The notes under the pieces were generated by a model. It worked only from the letters and a program-made list of their open reading frames with translations. It did no database searches and had not been told where the DNA came from. From assembly GCF_010894475.1 (NCBI RefSeq), contig NZ_JAAIYB010000031.1, positions 1 through 35,196 of the forward strand: 35,196 nt of DNA, written 5' to 3'. Below, one piece after another: positions 14,825-22,943 of this stretch; the first letter of the stretch is position 1; each line of letters starts with the position of its first letter. The position numbers and the translations under genes are program-made. Source of the stretch: Myxococcus vastator (lineage in GTDB: Bacteria > Myxococcota > Myxococcia > Myxococcales > Myxococcaceae).

Positions 14825-16264
14825 CTAAGGCCCGTCCGTCCCGTGCTCCTGCCGAGTGGAGGTCGTCCGCCCCGCCTCGCGAGGAATTGTGAGCAGCGAG
14901 CACAGCGCGCCCACGGCGCACAGGCCAGCGGACACCCAGAGCGCGCGCCGTGTGCCCACCAGGAAGTCCACGCTGGCGTCGCCGGCGAGGCCGCCCAGCA
15001 GCGGCAGCAGCGCCACCGCCAGCAAGCCGGCGATGCGGGCCACGGCGTTGTTCACGCCGGAGGCGATGCCCGCGTGGCGGTCCTCGACGGCGCCGAGCAC
15101 CACTGCCGTGAGCGGACCGACGGTGAGCGCCAGCCCCAGCCCCAGCACCCCGATGCCGGGGAGCACGGTGCTGACGTAGTCACCTCCGCGCTGGATGCGC
15201 GTCAGGAGCGCCAGCCCCACGCCCGCGAGCAGCGGCCCCGCCGTCATCAACGGACGTGCGCCGATGTGCCCCGCGAGCCGCCCCACCGAAGGTGAGAACA
15301 GGAGCAGCATCAGCGTGATGGGGAGCAGCGCCGCGCCCGCGCCGAGCGCCGAATAGCCGAGTTGCTGCTGCAGGGCGAGCACCACCAGGAAGGTGGCGCC
15401 TCCGAGCGCGAAGTACACGACGAGCGTGGTGAGGTTCGCGCCGGAGAACGTGCGCGAGTGGAAGAGGGTGAGCGGCAGCATCGGCTCCCGCTGCCGCGCC
15501 TCCAGGACGAAGAACGCGGCCAGCAGGACGGCGCCTCCGGCCGCGGCGACGATGGCCGCCAGGGGCCAGCCATGGGCGGGGCCTTCGATGAGCGCGTAGA
15601 TGAGGCCGCCCAGCCCGAGCGCCGCCGTCACCGAGCCCGCGACATCCAGCCCGCGCGCCCCTGTCTTCGGAGCGATGTCCGGCACGAACCGCAGCGCCGC
15701 CCAGGCGGTGAGCGCGGCCAGGGGCACGTTGAGGAAGAAGACGAAGCGCCATGAGCCCGCGTCCACGAGCCACCCGCCCAGCAGCGGCCCCACGGCCGTG
15801 GTGACGCCGGACAGCCCGGCCCAGGCGGACACGGCGCGCTGCCGGTCATGAGGCGGGAACGACGTGCGCAGCAAGGCGAGGCTCGCGGGCACCAGCAGCG
15901 CGGCGCCCACGCCCTGCGCCGCGCGGAATGCGGCCAGCGTCCAGGTGTTGGGCGCCAGCCCGCACAACACCGATGTGACGGTGAAGACGAGCATGCCCAG
16001 CAGGAAGACGCGGCGCTGGCCCTTCGCGTCGCCGAGCGCGCCCCCTGTGAGCACCAGGGAGCCGAGCGTGAGCAGATACGCGTCCACGGCCCATTGGAGA
16101 CCGGACAGGCCCGTGTGCAGCTCGCGGCCCATGGCGGGCAGGGCGACGTTGACGGCGGTGGAGTCGAGGAACGCCATGCCGCTGCCCAGCACGCTGGCGA
16201 GCAGCACGCCCCGGCCGCGAGGACTGTCATAGGCGACGGAGGTGTCGGGGGCGGTGGTGGCCAT
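14825..16264 (-). CDS. MFS transporter, DHA2 (EmrB/QacA) family
   Basis: A 479-residue inner-membrane exporter of the major facilitator superfamily, 14-helix drug:H+ antiporter type. Typical motifs are MAFLDSTAVNVALPAM in helix 1, LGDAKGQRRVFLLGM (motif A, about residues 77-91), and AVGPLLGGWLVDAGSWRFVFFLNVP (motif C region). Length and helix count fit EmrB/QacA. Likely substrates are hydrophobic toxic compounds or self-made metabolites; no membrane fusion protein or TetR regulator is adjacent. It is divergent from the UBP zinc finger gene, with 166 bases between. Confidence 0.9.
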   Translation of the reverse strand: MATTAPDTSVAYDSPRGRGVLLASVLGSGMAFLDSTAVNVALPAMGRELHTGLSGLQWAVDAYLLTLGSLVLTGGALGDAKGQRRVFLLGMLVFTVTSVLCGLAPNTWTLAAFRAAQGVGAALLVPASLALLRTSFPPHDRQRAVSAWAGLSGVTTAVGPLLGGWLVDAGSWRFVFFLNVPLAALTAWAALRFVPDIAPKTGARGLDVAGSVTAALGLGGLIYALIEGPAHGWPLAAIVAAAGGAVLLAAFFVLEARQREPMLPLTLFHSRTFSGANLTTLVVYFALGGATFLVVLALQQQLGYSALGAGAALLPITLMLLLFSPSVGRLAGHIGARPLMTAGPLLAGVGLALLTRIQRGGDYVSTVLPGIGVLGLGLALTVGPLTAVVLGAVEDRHAGIASGVNNAVARIAGLLAVALLPLLGGLAGDASVDFLVGTRRALWVSAGLCAVGALCSLLTIPREAGRTTSTRQEHGTDGP

Positions 16265-16430
16265 GGGACTCTACCGTGCACCCGGGGCTCCGCGCACGCC
16301 ATCCGTCACGGCAGGGTGGGGACGTGCCTCCGGTGGCTCGCCATCCTGGCTGGTGCTCACTGAAGGACCCCGCACCCAGTGCCTACGCTGTGGAGGGCGC
16401 TGGGTCGCCCCAGTCACACGGAGGTGTCAC

Positions 16431-16724
16431 ATGGAGCCGATTTGCGAGCACATCCAACAGGCCGGAGACCCGCCTCCGCGCTCGCGGGGCTGCGAGGAAT
16501 GTCTGGCCATGGGAGCGAGCTGGGTGCACCTGCGTCGCTGCCTGAGCTGTGGCCATGTGGGATGTTGTGATTCCTCGCCCAACCGGCACGCGACGAAGCA
16601 CTTCCAGCAGTCGGCGCATCCCGTCGTCCAGTCCTTCGAGCCGGGGGAGGAGTGGGCCTGGTGCTACGAGGACGAACTCTTCACCGAGCACCGTCCGGCG
16701 CCATCGCAAGACGCGCGGCTATGA
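16431..16724 (+). CDS. UBP-type zinc finger protein
   Basis: A 97-residue protein that is almost entirely a ZnF-UBP domain. Ligands are visible as CEH (C5, H7), CEEC (C21, C24), CLSC (C37, C40), C45 or C46, and several His including the HPVVQS motif. The block GHVGCCDSSPNRHATKHF is diagnostic. In eukaryotes this fold binds the free C-terminus of ubiquitin; bacterial stand-alone copies are common in actinobacteria and myxobacteria and their partner is unknown. GGAGGTG 5 bases upstream fixes the start. Confidence 0.92.
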   Translation: MEPICEHIQQAGDPPPRSRGCEECLAMGASWVHLRRCLSCGHVGCCDSSPNRHATKHFQQSAHPVVQSFEPGEEWAWCYEDELFTEHRPAPSQDARL

Positions 16725-16796
16725 CGTGGGCAGTCATCCGCTATCATCCTCCGGGCCCGTTTCAAGCTCGTGGGAAGAAAGGCGCGGCACCGCACC

Positions 16797-17099
16797 ATGG
16801 ACGCGTGGACTCTCGAAGGCTCGCGCATCACCGACCCGGAGACGTTGAGCCGCCTGCGGGAGATGCTGGCGAACGAAAGCCCGCTCATCATCGAGCACCG
16901 CTTCTACCGGGAGACGCGCGCCCCGCACCGCTTCATCTGTGACGATGCCGACGTGCTGGACGAGTATCTCCAGGAGTCACGTCCTGGAGACTCGTTCTGG
17001 GTGTGGTCCTACAAGAGCCTCTGCCGGGGCGACAACATCCTGCTCCAGGGGAAGATGCCGGACGCGCAGGGCCGGACGCCGGGCAGCGGCGTGGCCTGA
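16797..17099 (+). CDS. Conserved-looking small protein, unknown
   Basis: A 100-residue soluble protein with balanced amino acid composition, suggesting a real folded domain. It begins MDAWTLEGSRITDPETLSRL, and the segment SFWVWSYKSLCRGDNILLQG lies near residue 68. I do not recognise a family. ATG at 16797 is preferred as TLEGSRI follows directly; an in-frame GTG at 16770 would add nine mostly basic residues. It follows the UBP zinc finger gene by 72 bases on the same strand and may be co-transcribed. Confidence 0.65.
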   Translation: MDAWTLEGSRITDPETLSRLREMLANESPLIIEHRFYRETRAPHRFICDDADVLDEYLQESRPGDSFWVWSYKSLCRGDNILLQGKMPDAQGRTPGSGVA

Positions 17100-17112
17100 G
17101 CCAGGCCAGGAG

Positions 17113-17130
17113 CCTCCCCATTCAGGGAGG
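17113..17130. terminator. Hairpin between convergent genes
   Basis: CCTCCC (17113-17118) pairs with GGGAGG (17125-17130) around the loop CATTCA. It lies between the unknown gene ending at 17099 and the HNH gene ending at 17147, and could end both transcripts. Confidence 0.5.
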
Positions 17131-17146
17131 TCACCTCGCCTTGGGG

Positions 17147-18079
17147 TCAGCCTGCCTCGCGGAAGCGCTCGTAGCGCGCTTCCAGGTACTCACGGCGCGG
17201 CCGGTGGGCAGGCGCCTCCGGCAGGATGCTCAACGCCTTTCCGGCGAAGCCCTTGAGCCCGTACTCCAACGTGGGCCCGTCGCGCTCGGCGAGCAGCCGT
17301 GGCGCGATTTCGATGATGCCGTCAGGGCGGATGCCCAGCAGGTCCGTGTCGAAGGCCCCATGGTGGAGCTTGCAGAGCGAGAGGCCGTTGGAGACCTCTG
17401 GCCTGCCGCGCTCGTCCCGGTCCGGGAGGATGTGTGCCGCGTCCAGCAACTCCGGCCTGGGGAACCGGCATACCGCGCACCGCTGCGAATAGGCGCGCAG
17501 CACGTGCTGACGGAAGGCGGCTTGATGCAGCCGCTTCTTCATCTGGACCGTGGCGTAGCGACGCTCCAGGCTCAAGAGCTTCGGGTCCGCCGCGTGGAGC
17601 CCCGGCGCCAGCACCTCCGCGTCTGGCGCGGCGGAGACGACGGTGAAGCTCAGTTCGGCTGGATTGGCCTCGGAGATGTAGACAGGCCAGATGGGCCGAT
17701 AGGCGCCCGGCTCGATGCCGTAGAAGTAGATGAGCGGGACATCCCATTCCATGCCCCGCACGAGGCGTCGGTTGTCGCGAGACGCAACGTCCGTGCCCTG
17801 GAACCGGTACTGGAAGCCCTCGTTCGAGCGAAGGTCGTCGTAGCGCGCCTCTCGGCCCTGGCGAGGCACGGTCGTCTTGATGGACAGCGCCGTCTCGCGC
17901 ATGTGGCGAGGCCAGAAGATGCCGCGTGCGCGGTTGGCGAAGTTCAGCGTCTCGCCCTGGTACGTGAAGCCTCGGTCGATGACGTCCCAGGACAGCACCT
18001 CGCCATGCTGGCGCACCAGGTGTTGCAGTGCGTTCATGGCGGCGACCCGGATGGGCCAGTCGATGTCCTGGTTCGTCAA
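17147..18079 (-). CDS. HNH endonuclease
   Basis: About 310 residues. The N-terminal two thirds (from DIDWPIRVAAMNAL) match the DNA-binding half seen in predicted HNH restriction-type nucleases, with the typical YRFQGTDVASRDN and VPLIYFYGIEPGAYRPIWPVYI stretches. The C-terminal HNH fold shows CAVC, LLDAAHILPDRDERG, NGLSLCKLHHGAFD and DLLGI, giving two zinc-like cysteines plus the AAHI and HHxxFD catalytic elements. The open frame runs up to a GTG at 18202, but those 41 extra residues are Arg/Pro-rich and unlike the family. I use TTG at 18079; neither start has a good ribosome binding site. No cognate methyltransferase is adjacent, so it is a solitary nuclease here. Confidence 0.82.
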   Translation of the reverse strand: MTNQDIDWPIRVAAMNALQHLVRQHGEVLSWDVIDRGFTYQGETLNFANRARGIFWPRHMRETALSIKTTVPRQGREARYDDLRSNEGFQYRFQGTDVASRDNRRLVRGMEWDVPLIYFYGIEPGAYRPIWPVYISEANPAELSFTVVSAAPDAEVLAPGLHAADPKLLSLERRYATVQMKKRLHQAAFRQHVLRAYSQRCAVCRFPRPELLDAAHILPDRDERGRPEVSNGLSLCKLHHGAFDTDLLGIRPDGIIEIAPRLLAERDGPTLEYGLKGFAGKALSILPEAPAHRPRREYLEARYERFREAG

Positions 18080-18261
18080 CCCCGCCAGGCTACCAGGTCC
18101 AGGCCGGAGGCGAGGCCGTTGGGATATGGGGACTGCCCGCGCTGCGGCGACCGGCCCACCATGTGAGCGGTCCACGCGCCTCCAGCCCTGCTGCTTCCCC
18201 ACGGCCCTCGCGTCCCTACGTTCTCCAGGAACTTCACGATGGCGAACGAAAGGTCAGCCCC

Positions 18262-18798
18262 ATGGAAGAGACAGGCGAGCGCACGATGAATCAGCCGCGG
18301 GGGGCCATCCAGGGAGACCGCCGGGAGTTCGAGGAGCTGCTGAAGGGCCATGACACCGCCCTGCTCACCACCCGTGGCGCGGACGGACACTTCCACACGC
18401 GGCCCATGGCGGTGGCGAAGAAGCACAAGTCCGGCACCGTGCTCTGGTTCGCCACCTGGACGGACACGCAGAAGGTGCAGGACCTGGAGTCGGACCCGCA
18501 CTGCGCGCTGGCCTTCCACGCGACGGAGGACAGCGCCACATATCTCTCCGTATCGGGCGTGGTGGAAATCGTCCGCGACCGGAGGACCATCCATGACTTG
18601 TGGGAGCCCGGCTGGAAGCCCTGGTTTCCCCAGGGCCCGGACGAGGGAGACATCGCCCTGCTGCGCTTCACGCCCGAGCACGCCGAGTACGTCCACCCCG
18701 CGGGCGGAAAGCTCAAGGTGCTCTTCAGCACCGCGAAGGCGCTGGTGACGAAGCAGCGCCCCGACATCGCGCCCAAGAAGGAACTGGACCTGCACTGA
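18262..18798 (+). CDS. Pyridoxamine 5'-phosphate oxidase-fold general stress protein
   Basis: A 178-residue flavin-binding split-barrel protein like general stress protein 26. Landmarks are LLKGHDTALLTTRGADGHFHTRPMAV (about 27-52), VLWFATWTDTQKVQDLESDP, and YLSVSGVVEIVRDR. Such proteins bind FMN, FAD or F420-like cofactors; the substrate is unknown and true PNPOx activity is unlikely. AAAGGT 8 bases upstream supports ATG at 18262; ATG at 18286 is a reasonable alternative. The gene is divergent from the HNH gene. Its stop lies just 2 bases before an IS630 tail fragment. Confidence 0.88.
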   Translation: MEETGERTMNQPRGAIQGDRREFEELLKGHDTALLTTRGADGHFHTRPMAVAKKHKSGTVLWFATWTDTQKVQDLESDPHCALAFHATEDSATYLSVSGVVEIVRDRRTIHDLWEPGWKPWFPQGPDEGDIALLRFTPEHAEYVHPAGGKLKVLFSTAKALVTKQRPDIAPKKELDLH

Positions 18799-18800
18799 TC

Positions 18801-18862
18801 GCGCAGCTCAAACGTGCTGAGCAATGGAGTCGCTGCGATGGGCGAACCCTCCGCGGCGTGTC
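18801..18862 (-). pseudogene. IS630-type transposase C-terminal fragment
   Basis: Read on the minus strand, this piece ends GGFAHRSDSIAQHV-stop, the usual C-terminal ending of IS630-family transposases. At the DNA level it is a direct repeat of 19016-19077, about 80 percent identical by eye. Nothing else of the transposase accompanies it. Confidence 0.55.
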
Positions 18863-18907
18863 GTCCGTGGGCTGCGCGAGCGCCACGCAGGGCGGAGTCA
18901 CTCCCGT

Positions 18908-18975
18908 AGCTCGCTGTTCGGAAATGTCGGGGGTTTTGCGCCGCGAAATGTCCCGACATTTCCGAACAGCGAGCT
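18908..18975. repeat. Perfect 24-bp inverted repeat with 20-base spacer
   Basis: The arm at 18908-18931 (starting AGCTCGCTGTTCGG) is the exact reverse complement of 18952-18975. The spacer (18932-18951) is not symmetric. It lies between the two IS630 tail fragments. It could be paired IS ends left after a deletion, a MITE-like element, or a strong RNA hairpin ending the upstream PPOX transcript. Confidence 0.9.
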
Positions 18976-19010
18976 GCCCAGGTGCGTCCCGGACCTCGGG
19001 GCGCTTCGCC

Positions 19011-19466
19011 TCATGGCGCAGCCCAAAAGGGCTGAGCGATGGCGTCGCCGCGGTGGGCGAGCTCTCCGGCTGCGTCGCGCGCAGAAATGGCCGCCAGGCG
19101 GGCGGGGTGCCCTGATGCAACCCGGAGCGGGTGCGCAGCCGCCCCTTGCGCAGCAGCGCCTTGGCCTTGCTTCATGCCAGCTCGATGGGGCTGAAGTCGG
19201 GACGGCAGGGTATCCACGCGTGCCAACGCCTCATCGGTGGCGGAGGGGTGCTCGGACACCGGCGCCACGGCACCTCTTCGCCCGCCGCGTCCATGTTGCG
19301 AGGCGCCCCGTTTCCACGGGGACGCGCACCGTCGCTGCCGGTTGCCTCGAAGCGAGCGAGGTAGCGGCGCACCCCGGCATCGCCGAGCATGAAGCAACGG
19401 GCGATAGCGCGCGTGCCAGGCTGTGATGAAACGTTCGCGCAGGTCGAGCGAATACGTACCGGACAT
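19011..19466 (-). pseudogene. Decayed IS630-family transposase
   Basis: Pieces of a transposase lie in order but in different frames. They are MSGTYSLDLRERF at the start (19466), then the helix-turn-helix MLGDAGVRRYLARFEATGS, then PDFSPIELA from the DDE catalytic region, and finally ARDAAGELAHRGDAIAQPF at the C-terminus. At least two frameshifts and a stop after PIELA break it. At about 450 bases it is less than half the usual length, so most of the catalytic core is deleted. No terminal repeats or target duplication were found flanking it. Confidence 0.7.
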
Positions 19467-19547
19467 GGCAGGTGGTACCTCCTCACTCAACAGACTCCGC
19501 CTGCTCGCTTCATCCGCACGCCGCTATGAGCCTGGGCGAGCGCCCGC

Positions 19548-20408
19548 TTACCGCCGTTCCAGCAACGCGCCACCCGGCCCGAAGCCCAGCGTGAGGCACA
19601 ACACGCGTGAGTGGTTCGCCAGCCGCGAATCCCTCCGCGCGGCCTCCGTGGCCAGCTCCGCGTCATTGAGCACCAGCGCCGTACCGCCGCGGCCCTCGTT
19701 CCCCAGGGCCGCCTGGAGGATGTCCGCCACCAGCGACGCGTGGCCCTCCCAGCCGTAGGTGCAGCCCCCAGGGATGAGCGAAGCGTCCAGCGGACACGGC
19801 AGCGCGAGGCACAAGGCATCGGGAGCCTGTGCCGAGAACACGCGCAGGGCGCTCGCGATGAACGCCACCGCCGCCTGCACATGACGCCCGTCCGGAGGCC
19901 GCGCCATGCCGATGAAGTACCGGGGCAGCAGCGCCGTATCGCGCTCGAAGATGCGCGGTGCCGCTGTGTGACTCACGCACTTGATGCCCGTCTGGCCCAC
20001 GTCGAGCGCGACCGGCTGCGCGGGCGCGAGCGGCGCCAGCAGGCGCAGGCCCGCCTGGGCCGGCGCGAAGAGGGGACGCTCCGCCATGTACACAGGGCAA
20101 GGAAGCGCGGTGGCGACGTGCGAGAGCATGGCGCCGAAGCCCTCCAGGCACACCAATCCGCCACTGAGCCACACGGCCTCCACCGCGTGTCGCTTCACCA
20201 GCGTGGACAGCGCCACCGCGAGCGCCGGGCCCAGCCGGCCTGCGAGCGCTGACTCAGGAACCCCCGCGCGACGGTCCGCGTCCACGCGAGGCGCCCCGAG
20301 CAACTCCCACAGCTCGCGCCCCATCACGGGCAGGTTCCACACCTCCAGCGGCGACACACCCGGCAACACCAGTCGCCACACGTCCCAGTCACGCATGCAA
20401 TCGCTCAC
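19548..20408 (-). CDS. ASKHA/ROK-like protein with apparent circular permutation
   Basis: A 286-residue protein with sugar-kinase (ASKHA, ROK-like) motifs. The phosphate-binding DVGQTG, normally at the extreme N-terminus, is at residue 136. The ROK-like VLNDAELATEA and the glycine loop LGFGPGG come at the very end. The N-terminal 130 residues (TLVKRHAVEAVWLSGGL, then APAQAGLRLLA) resemble the usual C-terminal half of a ROK protein, including the lGGg and GA segments. So the halves look swapped. The GTG start overlaps the stop of the glycosyltransferase gene (GTGA), so translation is coupled. A role as sugar kinase or sugar sensor in the same pathway is likely; the substrate is unknown. Confidence 0.7.
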   Translation of the reverse strand: MSDCMRDWDVWRLVLPGVSPLEVWNLPVMGRELWELLGAPRVDADRRAGVPESALAGRLGPALAVALSTLVKRHAVEAVWLSGGLVCLEGFGAMLSHVATALPCPVYMAERPLFAPAQAGLRLLAPLAPAQPVALDVGQTGIKCVSHTAAPRIFERDTALLPRYFIGMARPPDGRHVQAAVAFIASALRVFSAQAPDALCLALPCPLDASLIPGGCTYGWEGHASLVADILQAALGNEGRGGTALVLNDAELATEAARRDSRLANHSRVLCLTLGFGPGGALLERR

Positions 20409-21598
20409 GCCACGAGTCGGAGGATGCGTTCAGCGGCGTCCTTCGCGCCGTCCCGTGCCTGGTAGGACGCGGCGATGTCGGCCACCCGCTGTCGCAGCGC
20501 CGTGCCCGGCTCCAGCAGCTGTCGCAGCGCCTCGCGGCAGTCCTCCACGGAGAGCGAGCGCGGCGCCCGCACCAGTCCCGCGCCCGACTTCGCCAGGAAG
20601 TGCGCCTGGATGGGCTGGTCGTTGCAGACGGGCAGGAGCAGCATCGGAACGCCTTCGGTCAGCGCCTCCATGACGGAGTTGGCGCCGCCGTGAGACACGA
20701 GCACGGAGACTCGCGATAACAGTTGTCGCTGCGGTGTGTATGACACAGCGACCACGTCCCCGGGAAGGTCGTGAACAAAATCTGTATCAGCCAGCTCACC
20801 CGCGCTGAGCACCAAGGTGACGCCCAGGGGCGCGGCGGCCTCGGCAATCGTCTGAAACAAATCCGGCTGCCACGAAATCTGGCTGCCGAAGGACACGTAC
20901 ACCACGGGCCTGGTGCCCAGCCGCTCCCACGGGAAGTCCACCTCGTCACCGCGCGCCTCGGGAGGCCGTGAAGGTCCGACCAGGTGGGTGGCGGGAGGCA
21001 GCCCCGCATCGGAGCCCAGGAAGGCCTCGGTGGCGAAGATGACGTTGAGGTCCGGCGACAGGCACTCACAGTTGCGGAAGCGGGCCTCGAAGCCGTGGCG
21101 GGCGAACAGGGCCTGCCGCTCGTCGGCCAGCGCGCGCACGTTGCGGCGCAGGCCGTAGTCGATGGGCGGCTCCAGCAGTGACAGCGCGGAGGACACGCCC
21201 GCCCAGGGGATTTGCAAGTCATGGGCGGCCAGCACGGCGGCGTACTGCATGCCATCCAGGGCCATGACGTCCGGACGGAAGCGCTCGACGGCCTCGCGCA
21301 CCGGCGCCAGCAGCGAGGGCACGGCGTCAATCAACAGGCCGCGAATCCACCGCCCCAGCGCCGCTTCATCGAGCACCAACCGCGCGAGCGCCTCGCCGCC
21401 CGTCTCGATGGCCGGCACGGGCGCCTCGACGTGAGGCAACGCCAGCACCTCCACGCCCAGCCGTTCGAGCTGTGGCGCGGGCTCGGGGATGCACAGCCAG
21501 CCCACGGGGTGGCCCATGCGGCGCAGCCACTGCGCGACGCCGGCCATGGGGTTGAGGTGGCCCTTCTCGGGGGAGGTGGCAATCAGGATTCGGGACAT
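20405..21598 (-). CDS. UGT/MGT-type glycosyltransferase
   Basis: A 397-residue GT-B fold glycosyltransferase of the GT1 family, related to macrolide and zeaxanthin glycosyltransferases. The N-terminal acceptor domain begins MSRILIATSPEKGHLNPM, with the conserved GH.NP signature. The nucleotide-sugar domain carries VVYVSFGSQ and SHGGANSVMEALTEGVPMLL (H303), followed by DQ (CNDQPIQA), the donor-binding signature. It probably attaches a sugar from an NDP-sugar to a small hydrophobic acceptor. The start at 21598 overlaps the end of the upstream ATP-PPase gene by 16 bases, and its stop overlaps the ROK-like gene. Confidence 0.9.
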   Translation of the reverse strand: MSRILIATSPEKGHLNPMAGVAQWLRRMGHPVGWLCIPEPAPQLERLGVEVLALPHVEAPVPAIETGGEALARLVLDEAALGRWIRGLLIDAVPSLLAPVREAVERFRPDVMALDGMQYAAVLAAHDLQIPWAGVSSALSLLEPPIDYGLRRNVRALADERQALFARHGFEARFRNCECLSPDLNVIFATEAFLGSDAGLPPATHLVGPSRPPEARGDEVDFPWERLGTRPVVYVSFGSQISWQPDLFQTIAEAAAPLGVTLVLSAGELADTDFVHDLPGDVVAVSYTPQRQLLSRVSVLVSHGGANSVMEALTEGVPMLLLPVCNDQPIQAHFLAKSGAGLVRAPRSLSVEDCREALRQLLEPGTALRQRVADIAASYQARDGAKDAAERILRLVA

Positions 21599-22869
21599 GG
21601 GGGATGGGCGCTGGCGTGGGCGTGGAGCATGGCGAGGGAGCACAACCGCATCAACAGCCGGTCCATGACACTCGCCTCGGGAGCGTCGGCGGCCAGACGT
21701 GCGGAGCGCTCCAGCAGGGCCCGGGTCGCGCCCGGGTCGACGACCTCCAACGGCGCCAGCCGGACCGGTGTGAGCCATTCCCGGTACAGCTCCAGCCAGC
21801 GCGCGCGGACGGGGCTGGAGAGCGCGGTGTGCGCATAACGCGGCGTCTTCCGGGCCCACCGGACCTCGTCCGGCACCAGCGTGTGCACCGCGTGCCGGAA
21901 GAGCCACTTGCCGGCCCCATGCCGCGCGAGCGCGTCCAAGGGGAGCCCCAGCGCCACGTCCGCGAAGTCCGCGTCCAGGTAGGGCGTGCACACGTTCACG
22001 CGGTGTGCGCGCGCGCTCCGGAGCTCGGGAGGCAGCACCAGCTCCCACAGCACCCAGGCCGCGTAGCGGACCTCTTCGGGGTGATCCTCGTCATGGGAGG
22101 CCAGCCCCGCGTCCCAGGGAAGGCGGAGGGCCCGCTGATCCACCCCCAAGTTGTCCACAGGCCCCGCGCGCAGCACCTCGTTCGCGAGGCGCCGGTCCTC
22201 CCTCACACGGGCCGCCGCACCCGTGAGCGCCGCCGGGTTGCCCATGAGCACCTCATCCGCGCCCGCGCCGCTCAGCAACGCGGAGGCGCCCTGCCGTCGG
22301 GCCTCCGCGTAGAAGGCATGGCTGGCCACGGCGCGGGCGTTGAGGATGGCCGTCTCCTGGCTCAGGACGGCGGGCTCGAACAGCTCCGGGAGCACGGCGT
22401 CCGGGATGGACACGTCCACCAGCTCGACGCCCGTCGTCCTCGCCACCGTCCGGGCATTCCGCCGCTCCGTGGCATCCGCGAAGTGGACATCCATGGTCCA
22501 GGCGCGCACGCGCCCGGGAGCCCGCCGCGCGGCCAGGGCGCACAACGCGGCGCTGTCCACGCCGCCGCTCAGGCTCACGTCCACCGCGCCCGCCGCCAGG
22601 TACTTGCCTACGCTGTCCGCCAGCGCGGCCACGAGCCGCTCCGCAAGCCGGTCCTCATCCTCGCGCGTCTCCGGCGTCCCCGCGCTCCGACGCACGCGAG
22701 GCAAGGCGCCAGGAACCCGGTGCACGCCCTGGAACACGCTGCTGTCGGCAGGCAGCGCATGGCGCAGGAAGGCGGCGACGGCCTCCGGTGACAGACCCGG
22801 AGGATGGAGCCGCCACACGGACGGCGCCAGACGCGCCGATGACTGATAGCGGGGCAGGGTGGCGAGCAT
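21583..22869 (-). CDS. Asparagine synthase-like ATP-pyrophosphatase lacking the glutaminase domain
   Basis: A 428-residue protein containing the C-terminal synthetase domain of class B asparagine synthases. The PP-loop is SGGVDS at 101-106, followed by SGAGADEVLMG and TPYLDADFADVALGLP. The N-terminal Ntn glutaminase domain with Cys2 is absent; only the linker FQGVHRVPGALPR remains. It should therefore adenylate a carboxylate and use free ammonia or an amine, as in beta-lactam synthetase-like or amide-forming biosynthetic enzymes. It is the first gene of a coupled operon with a glycosyltransferase and a ROK-like protein, divergent from a radical SAM gene. ATG at 22869 is chosen; TTG at 22926 would add 19 residues. 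Confidence 0.85.
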   Translation of the reverse strand: MLATLPRYQSSARLAPSVWRLHPPGLSPEAVAAFLRHALPADSSVFQGVHRVPGALPRVRRSAGTPETREDEDRLAERLVAALADSVGKYLAAGAVDVSLSGGVDSAALCALAARRAPGRVRAWTMDVHFADATERRNARTVARTTGVELVDVSIPDAVLPELFEPAVLSQETAILNARAVASHAFYAEARRQGASALLSGAGADEVLMGNPAALTGAAARVREDRRLANEVLRAGPVDNLGVDQRALRLPWDAGLASHDEDHPEEVRYAAWVLWELVLPPELRSARAHRVNVCTPYLDADFADVALGLPLDALARHGAGKWLFRHAVHTLVPDEVRWARKTPRYAHTALSSPVRARWLELYREWLTPVRLAPLEVVDPGATRALLERSARLAADAPEASVMDRLLMRLCSLAMLHAHASAHPPCPES

Positions 22870-22931
22870 TCCGCCGGAAGCGTGAGACACGCGGGCACTG
22901 TGACAAGCGCCAGGGGCGTCGGGCAACCTCG

Positions 22932-22937
22932 TATAGT
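22932..22937 (+). promoter_or_regulatory. Candidate -10 box of a leaderless radical SAM transcript
   Basis: TATAGT lies 6 bases before the GTG start at 22944. If it is used, transcription would begin at or next to the start codon. No ribosome binding site precedes the GTG and no clear -35 box is visible. Confidence 0.3.
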
Positions 22938-22943
22938 CCCGCC

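Noticed and set aside
17003-18166. 387-codon plus-strand frame opposite the HNH gene
   Set aside because: Composition of an antisense shadow; the minus strand has full HNH motifs.
18080-18202. N-terminal extension of the HNH protein to the GTG at 18202
   Set aside because: The 41 residues are Arg/Pro-rich, unlike the family, and no ribosome binding site favours that start.
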